Assembly (NCBI GenBank): GCA_020832285.1
Contig: JAFIFB010000017.1
Span: 16,319-80,318 of the forward strand
Length of the DNA: 64,000 nucleotides
Source: Balneolaceae bacterium
GTDB lineage: Bacteria; Bacteroidota; Rhodothermia; Balneolales; Balneolaceae
Direction: 5' to 3'
Part shown: positions 1 through 8,344 of the stretch, one piece after another
Position numbering within the stretch: position 1 is the stretch's first letter
Layout of the letters: each line of letters starts with the position of its first letter
Made by a program: the position numbers and the translations under genes
Notes under the pieces: model-generated
Told to the model about the DNA's origin: nothing
The model's input: only the letters and a program-made list of their open reading frames with translations
Database searches by the model: none

Positions 1-1
1 G

Positions 2-76
2 AACACGGCTGGTATGTACAGGGCCTCACTCAATTCTCACGGACACCGTGTAGTCCGGATTTGGGAAAATGAATAG
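2..76 (+). CDS. C-terminal fragment, possibly a Vsr/DUF559-like nuclease
   Basis: This frame enters from the left edge and stops with TAG at 74-76. The 24 visible residues end in SHGHRVVRIWENE. The pattern of a long residue stretch, Gly, hydrophobic pair, R-I/F-W-E-x-E is typical of the last strand and helix of very-short-patch-repair and DUF559 endonuclease-like (PD-(D/E)XK) proteins. Only the tail is present, so the catalytic residues cannot be checked. A competing frame from base 1 gives 23 residues without recognisable features. The assignment rests on one short motif and is weak. Confidence 0.35.
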   Translation, partial: NTAGMYRASLNSHGHRVVRIWENE

Positions 77-319
77 TGTCGAGTCAGGTCTGATAGTTTT
101 ACCCGATGTTTTATCATTGACACGATAAAAGCATGCATCAATAAATGTGGTTCAATGTAGACTTGTGTGGTGAACAAAAATTTTATCAGAGCGGGACAGA
201 CCTACTTTAAAGGTATCAAATCGATCCGTGAATGTAATCGAGTGTGAAATTGCAAATTTCAAATATTCATCCAACACTGATCAACATAAACAAAAACCTC
301 CTGTCGGGAATTAAAACCT
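77..319. other. Intergenic region without recognisable gene
   Basis: About 240 bases between the left-edge fragment and the end of moeB. It is AT-rich. Both flanking genes end here, so it is a convergent intergenic stretch. I see no RNA gene and no strong terminator with a T-run. Confidence 0.5.
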
Positions 320-1459
320 TTAATCCTTCATTCGCTTCCAGCTTTCCATGCCGCCTTTCAGATTGTAGAGGTTGTTAAATTTCTCGTGTGCATTTAGTTT
401 ACGGATGGCTTCCGCACTTCGGCGGCCTGTGCGGCAATAGAATACCACGGGTTGATCCGATCTGATATCTTCTGAAATATGATTAATTTGTAGAAGTGGT
501 ATCAATTCCCCGCCGAGATTGGAGACTTCGTATTCTTCGGGCTGCCTCACATCAATCAGACGGAAATCTTTCCCTGTCTTTATCCAGTTTTTCAACTCTT
601 TCGTGGAAATTTCATCCACACCGTCACCATTTGCGGGATTGCAAAAATGCTCGTAATCAATTAGCCGGGTGATAGATGGATTTTTTCCGGTAACAGGGTT
701 ATCAATGCGTTTTGGAATCGAAACTACCTGGCTTTCACATTGAACCGCATCAAAGATCAGTAGCCTGCCGCTCATCAGCCCGTCCATTCCTGTAATCCAC
801 TTGATTACTTCGTTGGCCTGCATAGTGCCGATGATACCGGGAAGCACACCCATCACACCGGCATCCGAGCAGTCGGGTACCAGTTCGGCTGGCGGCGGTT
901 CCGGAAAAAGGTCACGATAATTTGGACCGCGTGTGCCATCGGGCTGTGCATAATTAAAGAGTGAAAGCTGCCCTTCAAAGCGGTATACAGATCCGTAAAT
1001 AAATGGCTTCTCCATGAATATACAAGCATCATTGATGAGATAGCGCGTTGGAAAATTGTCGGTGCCGTCGATCACAATGTCATATCCTGTAAGAGTCTCC
1101 ATTACATTATCATTCGAAAGCCAGAAATTGTGAGACGATAAATTCACATCACTGTTGTGATTTTTGAGCTTCCGGGAAGCGATTTCCGATTTTAGTTCTC
1201 CCACATCTTCTTCACTGTAAAGCACTTGCCTTTGCAGGTTGCTCAGCTCTACCCTGTCACCATCAACAATACCGATCTTTCCAATTCCTGCAGCTATAAG
1301 ATAGAGAAGTGCCGGACATCCCAGGCCGCCTGCTCCCACTACCAAGACTGATGCAGATCGTAATTTTTCCTGTCCTTTCAAACCAACTTCCGGTAGTCTG
1401 ATTTGGCGTCTATATCGTGAGTAAGCAGGTATTTGTTGGGATGATTTTGCGGTTTTCAT
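320..1459 (-). CDS. moeB: MoeB/ThiF-type adenylyltransferase fused to rhodanese domain
   Basis: 379 residues. An N-terminal E1-like domain (about 15-265) adenylates the C-terminal glycine of a ubiquitin-like sulfur carrier, probably MoaD in molybdopterin synthesis. It has the Rossmann motif GAGGLG near residue 43 and the TDNFPTRYLIND stretch. A C-terminal rhodanese domain (about 280-379) carries an active-site Cys at 342 in the CRTGRRS loop and would supply persulfide sulfur. Residues where many homologues have a zinc-binding CPxCG read NPVTG, and only one Cys is in the earlier CSDAG loop, so the structural zinc site is lost. It is divergent from mog, which supports a Moco role over thiamine. 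ThiF function cannot be excluded. Confidence 0.9.
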   Translation of the reverse strand: MKTAKSSQQIPAYSRYRRQIRLPEVGLKGQEKLRSASVLVVGAGGLGCPALLYLIAAGIGKIGIVDGDRVELSNLQRQVLYSEEDVGELKSEIASRKLKNHNSDVNLSSHNFWLSNDNVMETLTGYDIVIDGTDNFPTRYLINDACIFMEKPFIYGSVYRFEGQLSLFNYAQPDGTRGPNYRDLFPEPPPAELVPDCSDAGVMGVLPGIIGTMQANEVIKWITGMDGLMSGRLLIFDAVQCESQVVSIPKRIDNPVTGKNPSITRLIDYEHFCNPANGDGVDEISTKELKNWIKTGKDFRLIDVRQPEEYEVSNLGGELIPLLQINHISEDIRSDQPVVFYCRTGRRSAEAIRKLNAHEKFNNLYNLKGGMESWKRMKD

Positions 1460-1560
1460 ACACAGCGTGGTTTCGTACCTGGAATCTTCTTATCAGACCA
1501 GGCACATTTTGTTATCTTCAGTAGTAAAAACATCAATCAAAATATAACAGCCTTAAGAGA

Positions 1561-2091
1561 ATGGATACAGTAACAATAGGAATTATCACATTGTCTGACC
1601 GTGCCAGCCGGGGTGAGTATGAGGACCGTTCCGGCCCGGAGATCAAAAAATATTTCAGCGAGCGAATAAAAAATCCCATTGAGTGGAGATATGAAGTAAT
1701 TCCCGATGAAAGGGACAAGCTGCGTAAAATTTTGATTGAATTAAGTGATCTTGAAACCGGGTTGATCTGTACGACAGGTGGCACAGGCCCTGCCCCGCGA
1801 GATATTACACCGCAGGTTACAGAAAATTTTTGCGAAAAAATACTACCGGGATTTGGAGAGGAGATGCGCAGAGTGTCTCTTCAGTTTGTCCCCACGGCCA
1901 TTCTTTCAGCTCAGACAGCGGGCATTCGTAAAAAATCATTAATTATCAATCTTCCTGGTAAACCAAAAGCGATAGCAGAATGCCTCGATGCTGTTTACCC
2001 CGCTATTCCCTACTGTCTGGATTTGATCGGAGCACCAAGGATGGAGTTCACAGAAAAGGGTAACAATGCCTTTCGCCCACCAGGAAAATAA
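1561..2091 (+). CDS. mog: Molybdopterin adenylyltransferase
   Basis: 176 residues, a complete MogA-like protein. The enzyme adenylates molybdopterin before molybdate insertion by MoeA. The MoCF_biosynth signature is visible: TTGGTGPAPRDITP around residues 70-84, followed by LPGKPKA near 140. The ATG lies about 100 bases from the divergent moeB start. The partner moeA is at 23.1 kb beside the Nap-type reductase, so the Moco genes here are split over two loci. A bacterial Mog of this length is the usual size. The alternative MoaB is less likely given the Mog-like C-terminus (FRPPGK). Confidence 0.92.
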   Translation: MDTVTIGIITLSDRASRGEYEDRSGPEIKKYFSERIKNPIEWRYEVIPDERDKLRKILIELSDLETGLICTTGGTGPAPRDITPQVTENFCEKILPGFGEEMRRVSLQFVPTAILSAQTAGIRKKSLIINLPGKPKAIAECLDAVYPAIPYCLDLIGAPRMEFTEKGNNAFRPPGK

Positions 2092-2141
2092 TTTTATCTT
2101 CGTCTTGCTGAGGATAAAATCTTTTGGTGATATCCGGGCAG
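2090..2141. repeat. Dispersed intergenic repeat, partial copy; also mog terminator hairpin
   Basis: The stretch contains ATTTTATCTTCGTCTTGCTG followed by AGGATAAAATCTTTTGGTGA and CCGGGC. It aligns with the right half of the repeat at 55328-55470 and with the tail of the one at 45680-45838. Bases 2091-2101 and 2110-2120 can pair (about 11 bp with one G-U), giving a stem-loop directly after the mog stop, followed by CTTTTGG. It therefore probably also works as the mog transcription end, and sits between convergent mog and dxs. Confidence 0.65.
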
Positions 2142-2148
2142 CAGCAGT

Positions 2149-4083
2149 TTATTTTGCTGTAACGCCGAGTAATTCTCTTACTTGAGAGATAATTCCGTCC
2201 GGCCCAATACCCACTTCATCGTGCAGTTCGCGCTGGGTGCCGTGCTCAACGATGGTGTCGGGCACACCCATAATTTTTACCGGTATTCCGGCGCCTTTTC
2301 CGGCCACATACTCGGCTACGGCTGACCCAAAACCTCCAAGTCTGGTACCGTCTTCCAGAGTAATGATCGAGTCGTAACCGGCCAGTACATGATCTATCAT
2401 TGCAGTATCAAGGGGTTTGGCAAACCGCATATCGAAGTGACCGATTTCCAGCCCCTCCTTTTCAAGTATTTCTGCAACTTCAACAACATAGTTACCGATC
2501 GGTCCAAAACTAAGTATTGCAAGTTTTTCTCCTTCCCGGATGACACGTCCTTTCCCAATTTCTGTTTTAAGAAAGTCTTTTCGGATGTTCATACCGGTAG
2601 AACGGCCACGCGGATAACGTACTGCCCAGGCAGCATTATTATATTCGGAAGCTGTGAAGAGCATGTCCCGGAGTTCCTGTTCGTTCATGGGCGAAGAGAC
2701 GATCATATTGGGGACAGCTCTGAGGTAAGAAATATCGTAAAGTCCATGATGAGTTGGTCCGTCGGCACCCACAAGTCCTGCCCGGTCGATACAAAAAACA
2801 ACCGGCAGCTTTTGAATGGCCACATCGTGAATCACCTGATCGTATGCCCGCTGTAAGAATGTGGAATAGAGCGCAGCGAATGCTTTTTTACCCTGTGTGG
2901 CAAGTCCGGCGGCAAAGGTAACTGCGTGTTGTTCTGCAATACCTACATCGAAAGCGCGGTCGGGAAAAGTTTTCATCATCGGCCATAGGCTGGAACCGCT
3001 CGGCATGGCGGGTGTTATTGCCACGATATCTTCGTTTTTGGCGGCCAGTTCAACAAGTGCTTCACCAAACACATCCTGGTATTTTGAAGGTTGCTTATTC
3101 TCGCTGGTGGGCTGGGCGAGCGACTTGCCGGTAATTTTATCGAACGGGCTGCTTTGAGCGTGCCATTTGGTCTGTTCGCGTTCGGCAGGGACGAAGCCTT
3201 TTCCTTTTATAGTTACAATATGTAGAAGTTTCGGACCTGAAACGGTTCTCAAATCTTCCAAGTGGCGGCGCAGGGCATCCACGTTATGGCCATCCACCGG
3301 ACCGTAATATTTAAATCCTAGTGCCTGGAAAAGTGCACCTGGTGTGATAGCCGCTGTCACGGCTCGCTCCAGTTTGGAAGCCGCTTTTCGCATTTTGTCT
3401 CCGGCCGCCTTAAAATGCCCGAGCAGATCGTAAATCTCATCGCGCATTTTGTTGAATGTTTTGCTTGTAGTGATCTCTGCCAGGTATTCTTTGAGGGCAC
3501 CCACATTTGGATCAATTGACATATTATTGTCGTTAAGAACCACTAGAATATCACTATTGAGTGCACCGGCATTGTTCATTGCTTCAAATGCCATACCGCC
3601 GGTCATTGCACCGTCGCCAATTACTGAGACCACTTTTTTGTCGGAAAGGTCAAGATCACGTGCAATTGCCATGCCAAGTCCGGCCGAGATAGAGGTGCTG
3701 GAGTGGCCCACACCAAATGTATCGTATACGCTTTCGCTTCGCTTTGGAAATCCGGAAAGGCCTTTGTATTTACGGTTTGTATGGAAACTATCGCGCCGCC
3801 CGGTTAGAATTTTGTGTCCATAAGCCTGGTGACCCACATCCCAAACAACCAAATCTTCGGGTGTGTTATAGGTATAATGAAGAGCGACAGTTAATTCCAC
3901 CACACCAAGGCTGGCTCCAAAATGCCCGCCATATACTGAGACGATGTCTATAATATATTCACGAAGTTCATCACAGACTTCCTGAAGTTGTTCAGGTTTA
4001 AGCTTTTTGAGGTCAGCAGGTGAGTGAATGTTCCTGAGCAGCGGCCCCGCTTCGGGTTTTTTTAATTTCATAATTCGTTTCAA
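2149..4083 (-). CDS. dxs: 1-deoxy-D-xylulose-5-phosphate synthase
   Basis: 644 residues, normal length. It condenses pyruvate and glyceraldehyde 3-phosphate to DXP, the first step of the MEP isoprenoid pathway, and also feeds thiamine and pyridoxal synthesis. The thiamine-diphosphate site is visible (VGHQAYGHKIL, GDGAMTGGMAFEAMNNAG with a later NNM), as is the second transketolase domain with GIAEQHAVTFAAGLA and GPTHHG. Its ATG overlaps the xseB stop by four bases (4080-4083), the classical xseB-dxs arrangement, indicating translational coupling. Confidence 0.97.
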   Translation of the reverse strand: MKRIMKLKKPEAGPLLRNIHSPADLKKLKPEQLQEVCDELREYIIDIVSVYGGHFGASLGVVELTVALHYTYNTPEDLVVWDVGHQAYGHKILTGRRDSFHTNRKYKGLSGFPKRSESVYDTFGVGHSSTSISAGLGMAIARDLDLSDKKVVSVIGDGAMTGGMAFEAMNNAGALNSDILVVLNDNNMSIDPNVGALKEYLAEITTSKTFNKMRDEIYDLLGHFKAAGDKMRKAASKLERAVTAAITPGALFQALGFKYYGPVDGHNVDALRRHLEDLRTVSGPKLLHIVTIKGKGFVPAEREQTKWHAQSSPFDKITGKSLAQPTSENKQPSKYQDVFGEALVELAAKNEDIVAITPAMPSGSSLWPMMKTFPDRAFDVGIAEQHAVTFAAGLATQGKKAFAALYSTFLQRAYDQVIHDVAIQKLPVVFCIDRAGLVGADGPTHHGLYDISYLRAVPNMIVSSPMNEQELRDMLFTASEYNNAAWAVRYPRGRSTGMNIRKDFLKTEIGKGRVIREGEKLAILSFGPIGNYVVEVAEILEKEGLEIGHFDMRFAKPLDTAMIDHVLAGYDSIITLEDGTRLGGFGSAVAEYVAGKGAGIPVKIMGVPDTIVEHGTQRELHDEVGIGPDGIISQVRELLGVTAK

Positions 4084-4298
4084 GCGCCTTCCGAATCGCT
4101 GTTGGTTGTTTTATCAATTTGTTCAATTTTCAGGGTAGCCTGTTCCAGGGTTTCTGTGCAGATTTTTGATAAACGAAGTCCTTCCTCATATAATTCAACC
4201 GATCTTTCAAGGGTTATATCCTGGTTACTGAGTTTTTCGACAATTCCTTCTAACTTGTCTAAAGCTTCTTCAAAGGTAGGGCGTTCCTTTTCTGCCAT
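4080..4298 (-). CDS. xseB: Exodeoxyribonuclease VII small subunit
   Basis: 72 residues. The XseB fold is recognisable from FEEALDKLEGIVEKL, then LERSVELYEEGLRLSKICTE, two helices that form the coiled arm bound to XseA. The small subunit is required for degradation of single-stranded DNA by ExoVII. It is the first gene of a two-gene unit with dxs; xseA is not adjacent. The length matches the family. Confidence 0.94.
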   Translation of the reverse strand: MAEKERPTFEEALDKLEGIVEKLSNQDITLERSVELYEEGLRLSKICTETLEQATLKIEQIDKTTNSDSEGA

Positions 4299-4586
4299 TT
4301 ATTTTATTGATGAAATTAGTTTAAATGTTATCAACATAATTTACCCGGCTCTTTTACAACCTTTACCACGCAGATGTTCCTTTACTTCCGTTTTAAATGA
4401 ATTTAAGCGACTTATCCATCAGCTTCAAGCCAACGCGAAGAATAAACTATTTCGGATTTTGATTGTTCAGTGCATCACAATATCAAAATATTGGAATTTT
4501 TTTTGTGTAGATTCTGTAAAGGAATGCAGTGCAATGAGGTTAAAATAAAAATAGATATAAGTACCAAAATAACTATTGAACTTTTT

Positions 4587-5129
4587 ATGACGAAAATTAA
4601 ATACACCTTAACTGCAATTTTCTTTTTTATTTTGATATTTATGTTCGCTTTTATTTCATGTCAAAGTTCCGAAACTGAAACTGCAAAAGGGGATCATGAA
4701 ATATTAACAGAGCCGATTGGTTCTCAGGACTGGCTGACCGGAGACCTCAAAGAAAAACTCGAAACCATTACAGATCACCTACGCGGATTCGATATGGCAA
4801 TGGTTGAAACTGGTTACCGGCACGTAGAACTTTACTGGGCCGGTCAGGATGAGAACTGGGGATATGCCCGCTACCAGGTCGAAAAACTTCAACTGGCCAT
4901 TGAGCGGGGCCTGGAGCGGAGGCCTGCAAGGGCAGAGTCGGCCCAGCAGTACCTCAATCAGGCACTTCCGGCAATGGAAGAAGCTGTGGAAGAAAGAGAT
5001 ATTGAAGTATTTAATCGTCAGTTTGAAATTTTTACACAAAGCTGTAATGCCTGTCATCACTCCGAGGAAGTTCCGCACTTTAATGTTCAGACCCCTGAAC
5101 ACAGAATTACAGGAATCCGAATGCCATAG
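4587..5129 (+). CDS. c-type cytochrome lipoprotein with C-terminal haem site
   Basis: 180 residues from the ATG at 4587, chosen because it begins a lipoprotein signal peptide (MTKIKYTL, hydrophobic 9-22, lipobox FISC with Cys25). A longer reading from 4470 would bury the signal. The body (about 45-150) is mostly helical, and a single CNACHH haem-binding motif lies at 153-158 near the C-terminus. This order, a helical bundle with terminal CxxCH, is that of cytochrome c'-like proteins. It is probably tethered in the periplasm. The next gene is a di-haem flavoprotein, suggesting an electron-transfer pair. Precise partner unknown. Confidence 0.8.
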   Translation: MTKIKYTLTAIFFFILIFMFAFISCQSSETETAKGDHEILTEPIGSQDWLTGDLKEKLETITDHLRGFDMAMVETGYRHVELYWAGQDENWGYARYQVEKLQLAIERGLERRPARAESAQQYLNQALPAMEEAVEERDIEVFNRQFEIFTQSCNACHHSEEVPHFNVQTPEHRITGIRMP

Positions 5130-5163
5130 CTAACTATTATAGTATTTCCAATTATCAGATCAT

Positions 5164-5208
5164 TGCAGGTAACAGCATTTTTCCATTTCCATGAAAGAAA
5201 AACCTGCA
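5164..5208. promoter_or_regulatory. Inverted repeat between cytochrome and reductase genes
   Basis: TGCAGGT at 5164-5170 is repeated inverted as ACCTGCA at 5202-5208, with 31 bases between. It lies 49 bases upstream of the reductase ATG. It could be an operator or a weak transcript end; there is no T-run after it. The function is guessed from position only. Confidence 0.3.
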
Positions 5209-5257
5209 TTACCTTGTAGAAAATATTACTGTTCAAAATTATTTGTACTGACGCCGG

Positions 5258-6586
5258 ATGAGAACGAAAGCAATTTTTCTGAAAAATGCCTTTTTATGGC
5301 TGACATTTTTTTTTGTACTAGTAGTGGCTCCACTGGTACTCGCTTTGATAGGCCATGAGGAGGAGAGCCGTGGATTTTGGGTTGAGTTTGGTGTGGGCCT
5401 TGGCTTTGTTGGTCTTGCCATGATGGGCCTCCAGTTTCTTCTCACCGCCCGTTATAGTAAAATCGGAGCACCCTTCGGTCTTGATGAGCTCCTTCAGTTT
5501 CATGGAAAAGCCGGATACTTTGCCTGGGGTTTTATCATTGCTCATTTTTTTATTCTTTTTTTGGCTGATTCGGAGTTTCATAAATTTTTAGATCCAAGAG
5601 TAAATTTTCCAAGGGCACTGGCACTTTCATCAGTTTTGATCGCTATAACTGCCCTTATTGCATTCACTCACTGGAGAGAGAAAATCGGACTGGTATATGA
5701 ATGGTGGCGTGCATCACACGGAATTCTTGCGTTATTTGTCGTTTTTGTAGGTACTGTGCACATTCTGCAGGTGAGTTTCTATATTTCGGAACTGTGGCAG
5801 CAGGCAATTTGGGTGAGCTTATCTTTAATCACAATCGGACTTTTACTACATAACAGGGTTTATCGTCCCTTTCAAATGAAAAAAAAGCCTTACAAAATCA
5901 CCAGTATAAAGAAGGAGGTCGATACCATATGGAGTATTGAACTGGAACCACAAGGTCATCGGGGTTTTGAATTTATGGCAGGGCAATTTGCCTGGATTAC
6001 ACTTGGTGATTCTCCATTTAAACTTCAGCAGCATCCATTCACGGTCTCTTCAAGTGCTGAGAGAATAAGCAATCTCCGATTTACGATTAAAGAACTTGGA
6101 GATTTTACTTCGGAAATTGGCCAGATCGAAGTAGGCTCAAGCGCATTTATAGAGGGCCCATATGGGAACTTTACACTGAGTGAAAGTACTGCAACTCATA
6201 ACATTTTTATTGTAGGCGGAATCGGTATCACCCCGCTGATGAGTGTGCTGCAAACGCTGAGGGACAGGGGCGACCGCAGAAAAATTACGGCTATTTATGG
6301 AACTCCCTCTAAAGAACTCACACCGTTTTATGAAGATCTGAAAGTACTCGCATCTGAACTAAACCTTGATGTGATTTTCGTTTTTGAAGATGCAGAAGAA
6401 GACTGGAATGGAGAAACCGGATTTATAACCGAAGAAATTCTCAAAAAGTACACACCAGAAGATTTTGAAAAATGTGAATATTTTATCTGCGGCCCTCCTC
6501 CTATGATGGATGTGGTAGAACCAACTATTGCAGGCTGGGGAGTGCCTGTCCATAAAGTTCACTCCGAACGCTTTAACATTGTATAA
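5258..6586 (+). CDS. Ferric-reductase-like di-haem membrane flavoprotein
   Basis: 442 residues. The N-terminal half has about six membrane segments (14-32, 46-63, 85-102, 118-136, 155-173, 180-196). Two His pairs, each separated by 13 residues (H82/H96 and H154/H168), are the bis-haem ligand pattern of the ferric reductase/NOX transmembrane domain. The C-terminal half is an FAD/NAD(P)-binding reductase with QQHPFTVSS (flavin), GGIGITPLMSVL (nucleotide) and CGPPPMM near the end. It should move electrons from cytoplasmic NAD(P)H through flavin and two haems across the membrane. The upstream cytochrome is a plausible acceptor. Substrate (iron, oxygen, cytochrome) cannot be read from sequence. 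Confidence 0.88.
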   Translation: MRTKAIFLKNAFLWLTFFFVLVVAPLVLALIGHEEESRGFWVEFGVGLGFVGLAMMGLQFLLTARYSKIGAPFGLDELLQFHGKAGYFAWGFIIAHFFILFLADSEFHKFLDPRVNFPRALALSSVLIAITALIAFTHWREKIGLVYEWWRASHGILALFVVFVGTVHILQVSFYISELWQQAIWVSLSLITIGLLLHNRVYRPFQMKKKPYKITSIKKEVDTIWSIELEPQGHRGFEFMAGQFAWITLGDSPFKLQQHPFTVSSSAERISNLRFTIKELGDFTSEIGQIEVGSSAFIEGPYGNFTLSESTATHNIFIVGGIGITPLMSVLQTLRDRGDRRKITAIYGTPSKELTPFYEDLKVLASELNLDVIFVFEDAEEDWNGETGFITEEILKKYTPEDFEKCEYFICGPPPMMDVVEPTIAGWGVPVHKVHSERFNIV

Positions 6587-6594
6587 CTAAAGAG

Positions 6595-6678
6595 ATGCTA
6601 CACCTATATATCCGGCGCACAGTTATTGTTCTGGTTGTTATTCTGCTGATCGCAGTTGGCATTTTTGCAATCGCATGA
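6595..6678 (+). CDS. 27-residue single-pass membrane peptide
   Basis: ATG at 6595 starts eight bases after the reductase stop and reads 27 codons to TGA at 6676-6678. The product starts MLHLYIRRT and continues with an uninterrupted hydrophobic helix of Val, Ile, Leu, Ala and Gly. The two arginines before the helix favour a cytoplasmic N-terminus. AAAGAG before the ATG is a weak ribosome site. Tiny membrane subunits that accompany respiratory complexes (CydX, CcoS) have this form. I infer a stabilising subunit of the reductase; a chance frame is possible. Confidence 0.5.
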   Translation: MLHLYIRRTVIVLVVILLIAVGIFAIA

Positions 6679-6777
6679 GAGCCTTATTATTTTTCAGCCA
6701 CTTTTTTTTGCAATGTGCGAAATTAAATATAGGGCACTTTTCACTTCATAAAGCACTTTTATATTGTAAAAAGCCAG

Positions 6778-7929
6778 CTATTTAACGGCATTCACAATTG
6801 CATCAACAAAATCGAGCTGTTCCCAGGTAAATTCATTCCGTCCGAAATGGCCGTAAGTAGCTGTTTTTCTGAATCGTGGCTCTTTAAGCTTTAGGCGATT
6901 GATAATGCCTGCGGGAGTAAGGTCAAATACTTTTGAAATTGCTTTGGATAGAGCCACATCACTGACTTTCCCGGTTCCGTAAGTGCTCACATTGATCGAA
7001 ACGGGATCGGTTACGCCAATTGCATAGGCCACCTGAACCAGGCATTCATCAGCCAACTCGGCCGCAACGATATTTTTGGCAATATGGCGGGTTGCATAAG
7101 CCGCACTGCGATCCACTTTTGAAGCATCTTTTCCAGAGAAGGCCCCACCGCCATGTGCTCCGCGTCCACCGTATGTATCCACTATAATTTTTCTGCCTGT
7201 CAGTCCTGTATCACCATGTGGCCCTCCAATTACAAATTTACCTGTCGGATTCACATGGAAAATGGTATCAGCGTCCAGCAATTCAGGGGGAATTACAGAA
7301 GAGATAAGATGATTTTTGATATCATCTTTTATCTGAGTCTGATCAATGCCTTCATCATGCTGAGTCGATATTACAACTGTATCAACTCGTTTGGGCCTCT
7401 TATTCTCATCATATTCAACCGTAACCTGGCTTTTGCTGTCGGGGCCAAGGTATGGCATCAGATTCGTTTCTTTTCGAATTTGAGCAAGCTTTCTCAAAAG
7501 ATCGTGTGAAAATTGGAGTGTCATTGGCATATATGCTTCTGTTTCAGTGGTTGCATAGCCAAACATCATCCCCTGGTCACCGGCACCCAGTTTTTTATCA
7601 TCTCCTTCATCAACACCCTGTGCAATATCTTCGCTTTGCTGGTGAATGGCAGAAATCACTCCGCATGAATCCGCATCAAAACGGTAACTTGCTTTTGTAT
7701 ATCCAATATCGCGGATTACCTGACGTGCAGTCTCCTGAACATCTACATAAGCTTCAGTTCTTACCTCCCCGGAGAGCACGGTTAGACCTGTAGTTACAAG
7801 AGTTTCAACAGCTACTCGAGAGTCTGGGTCGCCCTTCAGCATAGCATCAAGAATAGCATCCGAAATTTGATCGGCAACTTTATCCGGGTGTCCCTCTGAT
7901 ACAGATTCGGAGGTAAATAAATTTTTCAT
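6778..7929 (-). CDS. metK: S-adenosylmethionine synthetase
   Basis: 383 residues, full length. It makes SAM from ATP and methionine. Signature motifs are present: [20 protein letters not shown] near the N-terminus, [12 protein letters not shown] and [18 protein letters not shown]. Mg and K binding residues in these loops look normal. Monocistronic: the downstream neighbour is convergent, and a promoter-like box lies 44 bases upstream of the ATG. Confidence 0.98.
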   Translation of the reverse strand: MKNLFTSESVSEGHPDKVADQISDAILDAMLKGDPDSRVAVETLVTTGLTVLSGEVRTEAYVDVQETARQVIRDIGYTKASYRFDADSCGVISAIHQQSEDIAQGVDEGDDKKLGAGDQGMMFGYATTETEAYMPMTLQFSHDLLRKLAQIRKETNLMPYLGPDSKSQVTVEYDENKRPKRVDTVVISTQHDEGIDQTQIKDDIKNHLISSVIPPELLDADTIFHVNPTGKFVIGGPHGDTGLTGRKIIVDTYGGRGAHGGGAFSGKDASKVDRSAAYATRHIAKNIVAAELADECLVQVAYAIGVTDPVSINVSTYGTGKVSDVALSKAISKVFDLTPAGIINRLKLKEPRFRKTATYGHFGRNEFTWEQLDFVDAIVNAVK

Positions 7930-7972
7930 AACAACTTTTTCGCTAAGATAGTCAGGTTCTTACTTAAGCATG

Positions 7973-7980
7973 CAAACTTA
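7973..7980 (-). promoter_or_regulatory. Bacteroidetes-type -7 promoter element of metK
   Basis: Read on the minus strand the sequence is TAAGTTTG, an exact match to the TAnnTTTG -7 consensus of Bacteroidetes primary sigma factor. Its 3' end lies 43 bases before the metK ATG, so the 5' leader would be about 35-40 bases. A TTG lies about 25 bases further upstream, a little longer than the usual spacing. The short leader leaves no room for a SAM riboswitch. Confidence 0.55.
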
Positions 7981-8344
7981 CAAAAAAATCAGCCTTGTTT
8001 CATATCAATAAAACTGCAAACCAGATAAATGCATTCTTTAATTATCAGCTGGTAAAATAAGAGATTCAATAGCATTAACAATCAGCAAAGTTTGTTGTAG
8101 GCGTTCATACCTGTTTAGCATAGCATGCCCGGAAACATTTGCTTTATTTTGGTTTCGACTGCTACACCAGGAAACCCCAATAAAGATTAAGATAAAAGAG
8201 AAATTTATCTTATAAATACATATATCCTTAACAATCTGTGGATATCTTATAAGTAGATAGAAAGTCTCCCAAACACAAATTCTATCATAAATTGTCTGAA
8301 TAACTACATAATAACTACTAAAATGAACAGAGAGGTGAGAGATC
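7981..8344. other. Intergenic region upstream of tonB and metK
   Basis: About 365 AT-rich bases between the divergent metK and tonB genes. A minus-strand frame of 110 codons spans most of it and part of tonB; its composition (many Ile, Tyr, Ser, no motif) suggests chance. A good ribosome-binding site, GAGGTGA, lies about 9 bases before the tonB ATG. I see no RNA structure. Confidence 0.5.

Noticed and set aside
7930..7972. SAM riboswitch in front of metK
   Set aside because: The leader implied by the -7 box is only about 35-40 bases and no SAM-binding fold is visible.
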